Source: Liolophura sinensis (Eukaryota > Mollusca > Polyplacophora > Chitonida > Chitonidae). From it: a DNA stretch of 64,000 nucleotides. A program made the position numbers and the translations under genes. The stretch's first letter is position 1. Each line of letters opens with the position of its first letter. The DNA lies in contig NC_088305.1 in assembly GCF_032854445.1 (NCBI RefSeq), positions 14,309,717 to 14,373,716 of the forward strand, read 5' to 3'. The notes under the pieces are model-generated. The model was given only the letters and a program-made list of their open reading frames with translations. It was not told the origin of the DNA and searched no databases. Positions 1 through 13,721 of this stretch are shown one piece after another.

Positions 1-1447
1 CCTGACTTTCAACATGCTGCACTGGAACGTGTATACCCCAACTATCATGACTCGTGCGTTCAGCCCTTTCTACCTACATGTACATTTATTAAAGACGTAA
101 AACATCAAACATCGTCCAGGGTGGAACACATAAAAAAGCACTGTTTACGTCTTTCTCTGTTGCCGTTTTTTTCTCTGTTTCTCTAAGGACTGCCGCATCT
201 CACATGCATTACGTCATCATTATCGGGCCGGTTTTCGAAAACTTATTAAAGCTAAGCCAGCTTAAACTGTTAATAAAAGCCTTGATCGAATTGGGAATGG
301 AAAGTGAAGGGAGGGAGGGGGAGGGGGTATTTAGCTGAGACTAGAGTTAGTGTCACGTTTAACACTTGTGGACCACTGGGCCCAGTGGACTAGCCCAAGT
401 TAAGACAATAAAGGGGAACCAGATATACAGTTTACTGTAATGCGTTTACACACTTCTATTTCTCATTTGTTATCAACTCCACGAATGCATCTGACTTCAC
501 GATTGCTTCCAACGACACTTTTCACGACGAAATATATGTCACACGGACACATTTCCACTGATATACAAAATTGCAAACAATTAACTCCTCAGTGTGCTCG
601 ACTGTGCCGAACAGCGTATGCAATTATTGTACAAATGTGTCTCTTCCACAACGGAGCGTGAAAATTAATGAAGCTTGATCAGCTTTGCTACTGATAAAGC
701 ACATAAAGGTACTGGCAGCGATATGGGACATTGCTTGGCAAGCGCGTTTTCTTTTACAGTCGGTTGTAGTAAGTTAATCATCGTTTCCGTAAGCCTTTTC
801 GCTAAATGATACTGTTGATGTGTTAATGGTAAGTATTCAACAATAGCACCTTGGTATTGTCAGAAAACGGAAAGGAATAACTGCAAACGTCACAAATGCA
901 ACTGTCTAACTGATTATCATTTCAGATGACACGGTCACGAAGTGCCTGTCATTACATATATTTACATATCGATGTATATCGATGCTAAGTCAGTGTGTTC
1001 TTTTTTTTTCGTCACCAGTAACTGAGCTACACAAATGTTCACAAAAACAAAAAAACATCACAAAAACATCATGAAAAAAAACAAATGAAAAACCTCAAAA
1101 TTGACAGAGAGTAAAGGCTTAACGGGGGAAGACAACATAATATAGAACAAAAAGTATGGGTTTTTTTTAATACATATATTTTATGGATTATTCACTCGAC
1201 TGAAGTAAATACCGCAATGTAGAAAAACAAGCAGAAATAGACGGTGCATTTTTTCTTTGGTGATCCCAGAAGCTATAAAACACGCTTTGGTGTTACTGAG
1301 ACATGTGGCATGCATGTTACATAAAAATAAGATCGAGTCGAAATTTCTAAATCTCTCAACCTCTATTTTAGATCGGCCCATACTGCCTTTCACGTCCTGT
1401 ATATGACGGTGTACAGATAAGATGCTTCATGGGGTGGAAGAAACCCA
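1..1447. other. No gene recognised
   Basis: AT-rich sequence with short A/T runs. The open frames at 440-661 and 1181-1393 show no recognisable domain, composition or splice context. Confidence 0.5.
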
Positions 1448-1812
1448 CTGGAGCCCCAAGGCTCTACTAGCCTCAGCCACTAGTCCTAGCCAGCAGTAGT
1501 CGCCACTAGCCCAGTCATTAGCTCCATCCACTAATCTAGCTGCACTAATCCTAGCCACTAGGTCCAAACACTAGTCCCATCCACCCATATCCTCTATCCC
1601 CTACCCACTACTTTTATCCAACCATCTCATCATTTGGCTCTACCCGCTGACCCAAGCCACTAGTCCCAGTCACTAGTCCTATCTGGTTCTAGCCACCATT
1701 CCTGCTCAGTGGTCCAAGCTACTAATCCTATCCAATACTCCTAGCCACTAGACTTAGCCACTAGACCTCGCCACTCGCCTAAGCCACCAGTCCTGTCATC
1801 TGGCTCGAGCTA
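1448..1812. repeat. Degenerate minisatellite, about 12-bp unit
   Basis: About 365 bp built from variants of AGCCACTAGTCC, with spacing of about 12 bp and multiples. Heavily diverged, with no open frame of note. Confidence 0.75.
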
Positions 1813-3927
1813 AAATCTAGCCGTAGTCAATCTGATAATTTATCGGATAATTGGTGCTAATTACATATAACCTTTTAGATATAAAAGCCTGTGAGTTTCT
1901 CGTAGCATAGGCAACTCCTCACATAAAGCATTAAAATAACTACGTACCGAGGTTAGACTTAGTTTTACAGACCAAGAAACGTGGAAGTGGATGCTGAATA
2001 ATATTAAAATGAAACTGGGCAAATATTAATTAAGAGCGATGAAACTGGATGATGAGCAGATAGGCTCACAATATGTTGTCTGTGCGTCTAGTGTCTACTC
2101 TTACCTAAAAATGATATAAATACCACAAGTCGTGGTCGCTGTTGCCAGGCCATGGTCTTTGTAGTTGCTGGCGTTCTGTAACTGAAGTCTCGGAGAAACC
2201 TCTCCCGTGGGCCTGTAAAAATGAAACAGAATCTCTATCGACCGTTCTGTTTTATCGCGGGATGTGGCCACGTGAAAACGCCCTTAATAAGCTACATTAG
2301 ATAAAATTTATATGGCGTTTAGCATCATGAATCAAGCCTCGCTTTAACATTCAATTTCGGATTTTTTTTTCTCATCTTTCCAAAAATGCTACCTGAAGGA
2401 CAAAATTTTAATCTACAGCTAAATAAAGACCCATTAAAGCATTCGACTGAGGGTATCAAACAATGTATCTACACCTAAATTTAGGCATCGGTTTTGTTCT
2501 GACAGATCATTATCATATGCAAATAATGTATGGCGATAAAGAAGGAACAAAAAGCAAATCTGTACGAGTTAATGGGTGATGAAATATTTATCGGTGACAC
2601 TAACTTTTCTGTTGGTATACATTGTATGCAATGTCGAGTGAAATGAATTTGAAATATTGCGTACATCGGAGTATATGTTGTAGGCAAGCGTTATAAACTT
2701 CAAATATCTGAGAGACAAAAATTGTGAAAAAAAAAAGATAGAGCAATTGTTTTTGTATGGAATGGAGCACAAATCACTAATCAGCACAAACCGAAAAACT
2801 GAAACTCAACTGGCTGCTTATTGTGATCTAATGACTTACATAAAAGAACTAAAGAAATAAAAAAAGAAAGAAAATTAGTCTCTAATCAATCTCCAGTCAA
2901 TTGAACATACTTTACACAGAAAAGTGTGCGTCTAAGTAAAGACAAACTGATATGTTAAAATCCAGGTGAACTCAGATCAATAAGCAGAAGTCACTTGATT
3001 ACTAACAGGATGTGAAGTAAATACCTATTTGCGTATTGCCTGATTATAGGGGTATAACCAGGCACAGGTAGTGTCCACACTCCGCCGGCTCCAGGTTAGG
3101 TCTGATGAGAAAAGACAACTACCAACTTGATATAACCAGTCAGCTGTGGTAAACTACACTCCGCTGAGAAATCATATTTTTAAAAAAAAATTTCAGAATC
3201 TCTCAAAATAGCTTTTATTATACAACTATCGCCGTGCTACTGAGGTTTTGTTGGGCGCATAATTACATTGATCTTTTTTTACCTTACTTTTCTCCACATC
3301 TTATTCGCCGTCATTTTTTCCCTTAGCGGGCTTGTGGGGTTTTTTATACGGTTAAAGTTTCAGGTATGGCTCGCGCGGTTAATCACAGAAATAGAGAAGT
3401 CAAGCAAGGATTTGAGTGGGAGACAGAACGGATCAGTGAAGCGTGTCGCTTCTGATTAATTGTAACTGGTGGTCGAAGGTGTGTTCAACGCCTTCAGCTG
3501 AACACATATCTTTACCTGTCGGTATGTCTGTATTACACAGAGAGAGGAGACGGAAAGAGAAGGAAATCCATTTACAGTTCCGTATTTTAAAAAAAAAAAT
3601 CAATATGCTAAAAACCAAGGAATCTGGTATTTTAAGAGTGGATAAACGTATAAAACCTGTTGCATAATACACTGTTACGCGGTAGACATCCACCAAAGTA
3701 TCCACTGTGGCAACTTCTTCATACCCGAAGATATACACGTATGACACTAATTCACTCAAGCATAACGCTGGCAACTTCTTCATAGCAAACGATGTTCACC
3801 TAGGACACTAAACATTCATGTACTCAACACAGCATGTCAGATGTCCAATACTTACAATAAAATTGCACATTTCACAGAAATGTGTTTTTTGTACTTTTAC
3901 GGGGAAGGGGGCTCTCTCTGGCTCAGT
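1813..3927. other. No gene recognised
   Basis: Only short overlapping open frames on both strands (for example 3433-3783 minus), none with recognisable motifs. No repeat family identified. Confidence 0.5.
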
Positions 3928-3941
3928 AGAAACACCATAAG

Positions 3942-3998
3942 TGAGTGAGTGAGTAAAAGTTTTAACGTCGCTTTTAACAATATTTCAGTTTTATCGCG
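3942..3998 (-). mobile_element. 57-bp truncated SINE (gtgagtgag tail type)
   Basis: A short insert starting GTGAGTGAGTGAG and containing TTTAACGTCG, the reversed 3' end of the SINE type seen at 36297. It is flanked by a 14-bp direct repeat AGAAACACCATAAG (3928-3941 and 3999-4012), a target-site duplication. Confidence 0.75.
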
Positions 3999-4814
3999 AG
4001 AAACACCATAAGCTATTATTTATGTCAGTTAATAAATACTGTGTGAATGAGTGTCGATTCCAGCACGTAAGTTAACCTAGCAAAAATACTTCAGTACTGT
4101 CGGGTATACAGTATACAAATGTCTCAGTTTGTAATCTTTGGTAAGACAGTAACGGACAGTAAGAAATAAACCTTTCCTTTATCTACGAACTGATTCGAAA
4201 GGGAGTTGCTTGTCAACTGCCTTTCTTACGTTTGACACAGACTCGTACCTTGGTTATAATCAAGGGAAGATGGTATTGTGGTATGACGTCGTTATGAGTT
4301 TACGAGCCTTACTTAGCTTAACTTCAACCGATTCTATTTAGTTGCCTGCCTAATGCATTCTAACCTTTTACATTAAATACGTATGTATTGTTACATTTTA
4401 TGTATACTTAATATTAAAAGTATAGATGTAAAAGTAACAATGTAAAAAAAAACAATACGTCACAGTGCCTCGGTTCAATCAGTATGGCAGAACTATCGTC
4501 AAAATTTTTTTCCCTCCAAAAATGAAAATTAATCATGAAAACCATATTTTGGAAATGACCGTATTTGGAAATGGTGTGAAATGACCTTTTTGCAGGTACG
4601 TACTTAATTTAAAAGTGTTATGTTGTTTTATTCTTAAATTAATGTCTCCAATTTGTGTGATAAATTTAAGTCTCGTGTTAATACAGGACAAACATGACAG
4701 AAACATGTTCTATTTGGACGATATCATGTGTCCTCGTTTTCAATATTTTTTTTTTACACTGAGTATCCCTCGGGTCAGAAATGCTCGAATTGCTTGACTT
4801 ACTACTACTACTCC

Positions 4815-4980
4815 GTGACCCCATGCACGCACACGATAAGGAGAATCTCTGCTTTGGGCACACTGAGGTTTCCGGCGTTGGAGTCTGTAGTCTTGCCCGT
4901 GACCGCATGCCCGCATATGTTAAGGAGAATTTCTCCTGTTAGCATACTGAGGTTTCCGGTGTTAAGAGTCTGCAGTCTTC
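4815..4980. repeat. Two-copy tandem repeat, about 85 bp
   Basis: Two copies starting near GACCCCATGC (4818) and GACCGCATGC (4901). Both carry TAAGGAGAAT and a later ACTGAGGTTTCCGG block. It explains the open frame 4728-5042, which I do not regard as a gene. Confidence 0.7.
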
Positions 4981-5168
4981 ATGCTGTACCGGTCCTATAC
5001 AAATACAGACTTGAAAGGTACAATACACAACCAGTAACATAACGCTACGCGCGCATTTGAATTGTTTTAGTTTTTTATTTCCTTGTTTGGACAATATGTC
5101 ACGAGACGGAGTCAGATTTGACCACTTGAGCTAATGCGGTGAGTAGCCTAAATGGTGACTGTCTAAAG

Positions 5169-5250
5169 CAGGTTTCCTCCCACCATAATGCTTGTTGCCG
5201 TCGTATAAGCGAAATATTCTTGAGTACGGCGTAAAACACCAGGAAGATCG
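5169..5250 (+). mobile_element. SINE type 1 fragment (3' end)
   Basis: Contains TTTCCTCCCACCATAATG and the core ATATTCTTGAGTACGGCG. Only the 3' third is present. Confidence 0.75.
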
Positions 5251-5919
5251 ATACTCCAATTTATGGCTGTATTTATTTGTTTTCTTATTTATTTGATTGC
5301 CGTTTTTACTCAATGATTATTTAACTTACACAATGGTGGTCAGTTTTTGGGTTGGACCACACCTAAATGCCCGACGGAAACCATACATCGCCATTTAGCA
5401 AGCTACTGTCAAATTTTTCCACATGTGACGAACAGAAAAACATGTATGCACACCCTATTGGTGGAAGACAGGTGGTCACATATTTTGTGCCGTGGACCAT
5501 TTATTGTCTCGAATGGAATGTACAAGGCCATGTCCAATGCGGGGTTTAAACCAACACCTCTTGTGTCCTTGCAATGGAAAGGCAAACGCTTCCAGCCACC
5601 AGACCACGGCCTACTCACCATATGTATGGCTGTATGGCTATAAGAAAGATTTGAAAGACCTGTATCAGTAAGCACCCCCGACCAACATCGCTTGCTACCC
5701 CCACCCACCCCGCAAAAAAAAACAAAACAAAACAATCGTGTTTAGACACCAGAGCGCGTGGAAGGTCTTAAAAGTGTTGTGTGTCAAGATGTCATACCCA
5801 GTAATTTCTAGGTGAACTGTAAGGAATTGACTGACATGGTAAAATGTACATCCCACTAATAAATATCTAATTTGCTTGTACACGGATTTCCGCATTTGAC
5901 TCAGAATAGAATTCACAAT

Positions 5920-6067
5920 GTTTTTTTTTTTGATTGGTATTTTACGCCGTACTCAAGAATATTTCACTTATACGACGGCGGCCAGCATTATGGTGGGCGG
6001 AAACCGGGCACAGCCCGGAGGAAACAAACGACCATCCGCAGGTTGCTGGAGGACCTTGCTGCAGGTA
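5920..6067 (-). mobile_element. SINE type 1, 5'-truncated
   Basis: Begins with a T-run (reverse tail), then ACGCCGTACTCAAGAATATT, GGCGGCCAGCATTATGG and ACCATCCGCAGGTTGCTG. It lacks the tRNA-like head. Confidence 0.85.
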
Positions 6068-7314
6068 TTTATGAAAGTCGGATGAGGACATCTCGTAATG
6101 CGCCATCAGTCAGGTGCAACTCACATGTGCCGGAATGATACAGATGTAGTATCGCGATTCGCGGCGGTTTGTGTGAGTTGTACACCTCGGGGTAAACAAA
6201 CGTCAAGATACTCAGTAGAATCAAGGCAAACTTCCGATTAGTGTTGCTCTGGAGACATGAACTCTTTTTATATTGTCAAAGGAAAAATCATCACCAACTT
6301 AAGAAGGGATATGTCAGCTGGTGCATACATTTTAAAGAACAGTTTAGAGATTCTCCTCGTTGCTTGAAACTAGGTCAGGGCACAAAAAAAAGTAAAAATC
6401 GCATACACTCAAAATACACAAGACAGTTATTTTAACTGAGAATCGATTATAGTATCATAGAAAACTCGGTCAAGCGTAACCTAAGAAAATATATTGTCTT
6501 TAGGCCCAGTGCGTAATTACTAATAGCTTATTTCCGGCCAGTCCATTTGCCCATGTAGGGCGAGCAATGCTCTCTTTTATCTGGTACAGTAAGAATAAAT
6601 CGCCGGTTAAATACTATTTGTTCTTAACATTAACCTGTACTGAAACGTTAGGACGGTTTTCTTATTTGAAGAATGGTTAGCGTTGCAAAGACCTTGGAGT
6701 GTCTCATCGACTGAGATCGCTGTGAGTCCAACTCATGGTGTTTTCTTCTCAGGCCATACGTTGGAGTTCTGACAGCGACCAGCGGAAGATCTTGTGTTTG
6801 TATCACCTATACAGTTATCACTAAACAATAAAGACCATAACGTCACAGCTTCGCAGTAACACCATATCAAACTTCGCCAATCGCCAACTCGAATCGAACT
6901 AACTGCATCGTCCGGAAGGAGATTAACACCTGGAACAGGCCGATTGACAGCTTGTCTGAGAGTTTTAACTTTAATTTGTGTTGTAATACTCAAAAGAAGG
7001 AACTATAAGCAACTAATTTGAAAAAAAAGCGGATTTTAATGTTGAGAAGAGCAGCCAAGTGTACCCTAACAACGGGGTCACGTGATTACAAAATGGAGGT
7101 TTGTGCAGTTCTGATGCTGTCCGAGTGAATGCCTCTGGCACACTCGCGGTAATTATGGCTGGTTTTTATTATTGCTGTCTAATTATGGTTTTTATTATTG
7201 CTGTCTAATAGCATGAAATTATTTCACAAAATAGCCGTGATATTTTGAGAACGTTTGTATCAAGAAAACCCTGTTAACGTTCATAGACTATATGCCATCA
7301 ATAAAACTCTCTTT
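6068..7314. other. No gene recognised
   Basis: Unique-looking sequence; a small direct repeat AATTATGG...TTTTTATTATTGCTGTCTAAT near 7150-7210. No coding signal. Confidence 0.5.
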
Positions 7315-7447
7315 CTGTCAGCAACCTGCGGATGGTCGTGTGTTTCCCCCGGGCTGTGCCGGGTTTCCACCCACCATAATGATGGCCGCCGTCGTATAAG
7401 TGAAATATTCTTGAGTACGGCGTAAAACATCAATCAAATAAATAAAA
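7315..7447 (+). mobile_element. SINE type 1, 5'-truncated
   Basis: CAGCAACCTGCGGATGGTCG through TTGAGTACGGCGTAAAAC and a CAAATAAATAAA tail. No tRNA-like head. Confidence 0.85.
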
Positions 7448-7907
7448 CTCGCAAGGGAAAATATTACCATTAAGCACAAGAGTTTTAAAGGAACCTTCCG
7501 AAATTCTTTGACGCAATCGATATGAAACTGTTGTTCTTGTGTACTAGAGCAGTTATGTCTCTAGCTGCGAGGTGGATTTGGTCATTGGTCGATGTCATTG
7601 GCTTCTACTTCGTGCTTCAGGACATCAGCACTGACGACTTATTGCCATCTTATAATAATGGATGATGCAATAATAAGCCATTGGAATTTAAGAGTATACA
7701 GAATTGTTGACGTCGGTTAGCTTTCATCCATGACAAATTACGTAAAAAACGATCACTAAAGGCAAATCCTGTCCTTCTTCAATGATTAGTTGCCTACCGA
7801 CTAGTTTAAGGAACTTCACAAGCAAACAACAACATATCTCATGTAGTAATACAACTCTTAGCAGGCTGTTTTACGTGGCGCTATTGGGCAATCTGTAATA
7901 CGATAAT

Positions 7908-8165
7908 TTATCTATTTATTTATTTGATTTGTGTTTTACGATGTACTCAAGAATATTTTACTTATATGACGGCGGCCAGCATTATGGAGGATGGAAACAG
8001 GGCAGAACCCGGGGGTAACCCACAACCATCCGCAGGTTGCTGGCTGACCTTCCTACGTACTGCCGGAGAGGAAGCCAGCATGAGCTGGACTTGAACTCCG
8101 CATTGGTGAGAGGCTCCAGGGTCATTACGCTACGCGCGCCAACCAACTGAGCCACGGAGGCCCCG
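7908..8165 (-). mobile_element. SINE type 1, full length
   Basis: Carries the AAATAA-type tail, body and tRNA-like head (GAGCCACGGAGGCCCC at the far end). Target-site duplication ATACGATAAT at 7898-7907 and 8166-8175. The head contains a box-B-like TTCAAGTCC on the minus strand. Confidence 0.9.
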
Positions 8166-8175
8166 ATACGATAAT

Positions 8176-10273
8176 ATAGACATTTATATGTCAACTGGCT
8201 TCTTTGATTTAAATTGTGTCTGGTTATATTTTTTATGGAATGTAGGCCACATCTTGTGCAACATTTTTTTCGTCAACGTCGGAAGATGTATTGAAAACAA
8301 ACCACTTAAACGTTAATATGTATCAAATATTTTACACATCTTTAAAAAGTTGATATAAACACCTTTAGGCGACAAAACTTTCTCGCCCGTAACAGTAAAC
8401 ACCGTTTTTATCTAATGAAGTTATGCGTCAAATTCGTTAACATCCCATAATTCAACAGGCTGCTCTGTATCACTATCGCCTTATAATTCCCTACCCGACC
8501 CCGCTCCAAGAAAAAAAAAAGAAAGAAAGCATGCACACTAAACCAACGACTGGCTGCACGTAAAAACGAACCAGTTTTCGCTTTAAAATGACTTCAAGAA
8601 ACGCTGTGAATAACACAGGCACAAATCCAGAGCTTTTAGACATTTACGTGGTCCAAGCACAAGTCCAAGAATACATTCTTGCAACCACAATTGTAAATAG
8701 TACAGTATCTCATAGTAAACTATACCTTACAAAGAACAGAAACAAAATACTGTGGAATAAATGTGGTTATTTCGTTTTGACTCCCTATGCTGTCCGGCTT
8801 TCATTATACTGTATTCTTGAATACATTCGCCCCTATATCGTAACTCTGCATCTGCCTCAATCGTTGAGTATAACTGACCTTCTTTGCCTTCCATGTTTCA
8901 GCTCCTGTCAAATCACGTAAGGGTAATCGTTTGATACTAATGTACCATTTTAGCGCGCGATGTTTTCATGTTTAATACTTTCTTGACCACTGAGGTCAGG
9001 TGTTCGCTTCCAGCACTTGGTGTTTAGAGTGCGGCTTATAAGTCAGGATTTGTGTCTGTTATCTGGCAAAGTCAGGTGTTTTGCACCTGTCACTCCCGTT
9101 TCCTTCCGTGGTACACCTGATAAGTCAAAAAGGTCTTCTCCATAACTTAAAACACAAATCGATCATTATTATATTGGTGAGACAATGAATCCTGCTTTGA
9201 ACTGGACATATTGGCGCTGGATTTTACCAAACGGCTTTGCTCAATAACAGGACGTATTTATTTTATAGCTGTGTGTCCTCCCATCATAATACTGACAGCG
9301 CGTCGAATAAGTGGAAATTTTTTTGTGTTCAGTGTAAAATACTAGTCACACGAATAAATAAATACATGTCCTCACTATACTTAACCATGTTTCACATGGA
9401 TGACAGTGGTGGGGTTTATTTGTGGATGGGGCTGATTAGACGCTCTGATAAAACATACCATCTAAATAAGACAGCATGTTCCACTTCATGAACTATTATA
9501 CCTCAGAGTCAAATTACAACTTTAACTGGATTTCAAACCGGTCAGATTTAACGATATTTAAGTAGCCAAGTACATGCATATCGTTGTGATTGTAAATAAT
9601 GTTGTTATTTTGTACACGAAAGCTTTTACAACTGGAATAATGTCAGGGCTATTTAAATTTAAATGTACGCCCTTATACATGACTAGCCTAGACTAGCACG
9701 TGGTCATTCATTGTGGAAGAGTAAATTCCGCAACGTGCCTCGCACGCGAATAGCTATTATGGTATCAGTGTAGTCATTATGTTTCGAAGCAGGGTTTATG
9801 TATGAACACGCAGAGCTCATGACTGGCATGAACATTAGTTACCCATGAAGGATGCAAAGTTAGACAGGAGACATTTGACAATAATGAACTGTGTCAGAAG
9901 ATACATTAGTCCTTCATTACAAACGCGACCTTCTATATTTACAAAGCGATTTAAGATTAACTGAAAACTAAAGAATAGCACGGCCACGAGCAGAATTAAA
10001 ACAACGCAGGTTCAAGCTTACGTCCCGCTGTAAACAACACTGTACACGTTTTCCTTTAAGGACATGCCAGAGTGAACTTCATTCATTACACCTTGTGACA
10101 CGTGTTAACAAATTATCCCATGGAGTTGGCAGGTATCCGAGTGTTAAGCCAGCAGTAGTGTACTATTAGATCTCAGCATATGTACTCTAACCATTACCGA
10201 CACATTAGCTTTACTCCTCTCATGCCCTACATACTGGGAACCCGGGTGAGCATAGCACTCCAATTCGGGCTCT
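8176..10273. other. No gene recognised
   Basis: Apart from the SINE remnant at 9274-9362, nothing identified. The 110-codon frame at 8588-8920 has no recognisable domain. Confidence 0.45.
9274..9362 (+). mobile_element. SINE type 1 remnant, strongly diverged
   Basis: TCCTCCCATCATAATACTG followed by a decayed core and AATAAATAAATAC. Recognisable only by the order of motifs. Confidence 0.5.
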
Positions 10274-10347
10274 ACCCCCCCCCCCCACACACACACCCTG
10301 CCCCCCCCCCCCCCCCCCCCACACACACACACCCACCCACCCCACAC
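10274..10347. repeat. Poly-C / (CA)n tract
   Basis: Runs of up to about 20 C alternate with ACACACAC and CCCACCCACC. Low complexity; the glycine- and proline-rich open frames over it are artefacts. Confidence 0.9.
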
Positions 10348-10888
10348 GCAAGTACAGAGTCTGTTTGGACAGCTTTCAGTGTTGAGACCGCTACAATAGG
10401 CTTACTGAATCACTAATGGGGCCTTAGGAAAACGAAGAAGCCCCAAGCAAAACGCTGAGAATTTTTTTTTTTTAAATTTTATAAGTCAGGCCACACCATA
10501 TAGTCTGTATTAAGAAATAAACACCAATCGATCCGTATATCCATTAAGGGAGGAGACTTTAACAAGGTAAGACTTGGGATACATTTATATAATCGGTGCA
10601 TTTATAGCACAATCCCTTCACCAAATTGCCTTTTTATTCACCAGGATGATCTGCCTTATAAATGAACACAAATCTGCATGTATCTAATTAAAAGGGTATC
10701 ATCACTTTTTACTTAATTCATTTAAAGCTTACCTCCCAGTGCTTAAGAAGAAAGCACATAATTATGTTTAGGTTTACATTTTCCTAGTACAAAAGCTGAA
10801 GTATACGGAAACCATTCTAATTCATACTTAAAAAAATAAGATCGATTCGGTGGCGAGACATATCATCAGCTTTGAAAATGGGACCCCT

Positions 10889-11075
10889 TGTTGCATCGCT
10901 TGGCGCGAGGAGGGTAGAGCAAGGAAACAGGACTGGTTGGTCCAATATCAGTATAATGTGACTTGACAGAAGATACTTGTCCTGCACTGTTTACTGTACA
11001 TACACCTAATGACTCCTTGTAATCATACGATTGAAAATTCTTAAGTACAATGTAAAACCCCAAACAACGATACAC
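10889..11075 (+). mobile_element. SINE type 2 remnant
   Basis: CGCTTGGCGCGAGGAGGGTA, GGAAACAGGACTGGTTG and a final ATACGATTGAAAATTCTT...AAAACCCCAA, in the order seen in the fuller copy at 47315-47650. Confidence 0.65.
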
Positions 11076-13721
11076 ACATACGTACGTACACTTACGATAG
11101 GTACAACAGAGACCAACTCCATACAACGCCATCAGGACTAAAATGTTGATAATAAAAATTCGACAAATATAAATGTAAACATGCCCTGGAAATTACGTGG
11201 ACGTTAAATTAAATACAGACAAATGACAGACATAGTGAAAAAAATATCTAAAAATCAAAAATCACATCAATAAACCTACAGACAAATTCTACCCATGCTC
11301 TGATATTTTTTTCCTCCATGCAGTTTAATTTGATCACGCACGCACTCGTTCCTTGTTCCTTGCATTTACGTCTGATAAATTGCAATTAAAATTACTGCAG
11401 TTATTTTAATGTCAATTCTGCTTAAGCCATAATGCCGGGAGATGTGTAAGTTGTTTTTTTCTAACTGTATACATAAATGTAGAATATAGCCCCTTACTGA
11501 GGAAACATGACAAGAGGCCGGGTTTCACCTGTTATGTATGACCACTTGTCCTTAGACACACAGTCGTCCTTGGGTCGGCTTTCACTCTCCTTGTTGTCGT
11601 ATTTTTTTTTATTTGTACAAAACTCCACAGAGGAAACAAATCGCCTTATTTTGCCTTATCCGCGAGGGATTATTAAGCCACAAAGCCCACTACGGCTTGT
11701 GTATAAACTTAAGCAACGTGATTGGTTCGAACCCTCTTCAGTCACCCCAGGCATTTTGAGGAGTGTGGCGAAGGCGGACGTGTATTATATGGGCAATTTA
11801 TCATATCTGTTACAGCCTTTGTTCTACACTGTTTAAAGATTCCCGTACGCGTTTATTGAAAAAGGTGCAGTATAGTTTCACTTCACATAAAAAAGTATAC
11901 CTTTATATATTTTTGTTATGTAAAATTTAACATTTATCTTGGGAAACTTTAGGAAAGTAATGATTTAATATACATAATTTAAAAGATATAAGCGTATTTC
12001 ATGGCCAAGTGTAAACGTCCAACTATTTTGGTGGAGAGTGGGCTATATCTATTCCTGAATAATGCACATGTATGTGTTTCGAGTAATGCTATTCCAGTGT
12101 AAACATTTCCTATTTCAAGTAAAATACCTTAGTTAATCTTATGAATATGGGGTGTTTACTGTACAAGGTAAAGATTAACACCATATATGTAAAAACGTAT
12201 AGAGCAATCGGTGAACGTTTACCAGAAATTTTCACAGTGTAATGTTTGGGGACTATCATAATATATCACGGTTGTCTGCTAATTGCGCTATTCTCCTTTT
12301 TATTTCGACAACTTGTCAGTTTCACCCAGTCTAAAACCTTGTTCCTTGGATTTTCATTTTTTTTTTGTTGGAAATACTGCCAGCGGGTTTTCTCCAAATG
12401 AGCAGCACATATCTAGAGAAACCTATCATTTCTTGATTAAAAGTGAACTCCACATTTCCATTATATACCGGCAAGGTCAAACCAAATATAGGTTAACTAT
12501 CTAAAAATAAAATTTATCAAATAAATCACCTAGGCAGATGGGGTTAATTGAAAAACTGTCAGGTATAAAACTAGGAGTATTTTTAAAATTCCTTATGCAC
12601 AAAAAGGGCAATGCTAGGCGAATAAACGTCCGAAGGTGTTAGCTTAGTTTTGATATGCTAAGAGAAAGTCATCCGTTTTAGAGCGACTTAAAGACGACCC
12701 GCTACTGTAGAATTGTTGTCGTGTGACTGTTATCCTACAATCACGAGAATCTCGGGAGACAAGGAAGCGGTATCAAATCTCATCATGTTTCACTTATTTA
12801 ATTTTAGCATGAGCTGTACTTGAACACATAGCGACCGCATTCACCACGAGATCCCCTCTCACCCAGTCCCCACTAGTCATAATACACAGCGTTATAAACA
12901 CGTCTCTTTGAGGAGTTCCGAAGAAAATATGATTTAAAATACAGCAGTTTTACCCGTCATTTTCGCAAATAAAGTAGTGCAATGCACACTGCCGTAGTTA
13001 TCGGATAAAAGGGTGATAGAAATTAATAAATTCTGTTAAATTTTGTTTACTTTTTTGCAACATTAAAAAACGTAACAGGCAATATGACAATAAATCCTGT
13101 TTTGGATAACAAAAAGTGGCTTGTGTTTCCACCCTGAAGCCAAATAGTTTAAAACCATTCCCTTTCGGGTTCCCAAGTGCTCCACTAGAACTCAGGAGTA
13201 TCATTACGTATACATTCGAGCTCTTCATTTCCATTATTATAATGACATTGCTAGACCATCATGCCCTGTGTATCCTAAACTATATTTAGCACTTGATTTG
13301 ACTTCCTCCGAAAATTTACACTGAAGAAAATCGTGCATTGTACATGTAGGTTTTTATTTTTTTCATTTACCGATTATGATTATAATCATTCTGTCATGAT
13401 TGTGTGTCAATCAGTAACCATGCCGGAAACTAGACCGTTTGTGAACATATTTTTTTATCCTAAGAGAGTAAGAAGGTTGGTGTCGAACAAGGCGGCATTT
13501 GTCTTAAGTTAGACTGTTGTATGTGTGAGTATTAGTGTATGTCGTAAAATCCTACGAGGTTTATGGACGGATTCTACGCCCATCATACATGAATGGTGCA
13601 CCCACGTTTGCTGGATGATCAGCGTATGATGTGAACATTTTGCTGTGATTTTATGCCCTTCCTAGGCGGATGTTCCGACCCACGCCCGTGCCAGATATAT
13701 CGTTAAGATCGAGTAGTACTG
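11076..13721. other. No gene recognised
   Basis: Unique-looking AT-rich DNA. The 109-codon frame at 11507-11836 and the shorter ones at 12283 and 12998 have no family signature and no supporting splice context. Confidence 0.45.
12806..12850 (-). mobile_element. SINE type 1 head fragment
   Basis: AGCATGAGCTGTACTTGAAC and AGCGACCGCATT match the reversed tRNA-related part of type 1 SINEs. Confidence 0.45.

Noticed and set aside
9200-9500. Expected position of an earlier exon 8 if the tandem array extended upstream of unit A
   Set aside because: No similarity to exon 8 or to any other methyltransferase exon was seen in 0-14 kb; the array does not appear to extend to the left within this window.
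10144-10416. Gly-rich (minus) and Pro-rich (plus) open frames
   Set aside because: Produced by the poly-C/(CA)n tract.
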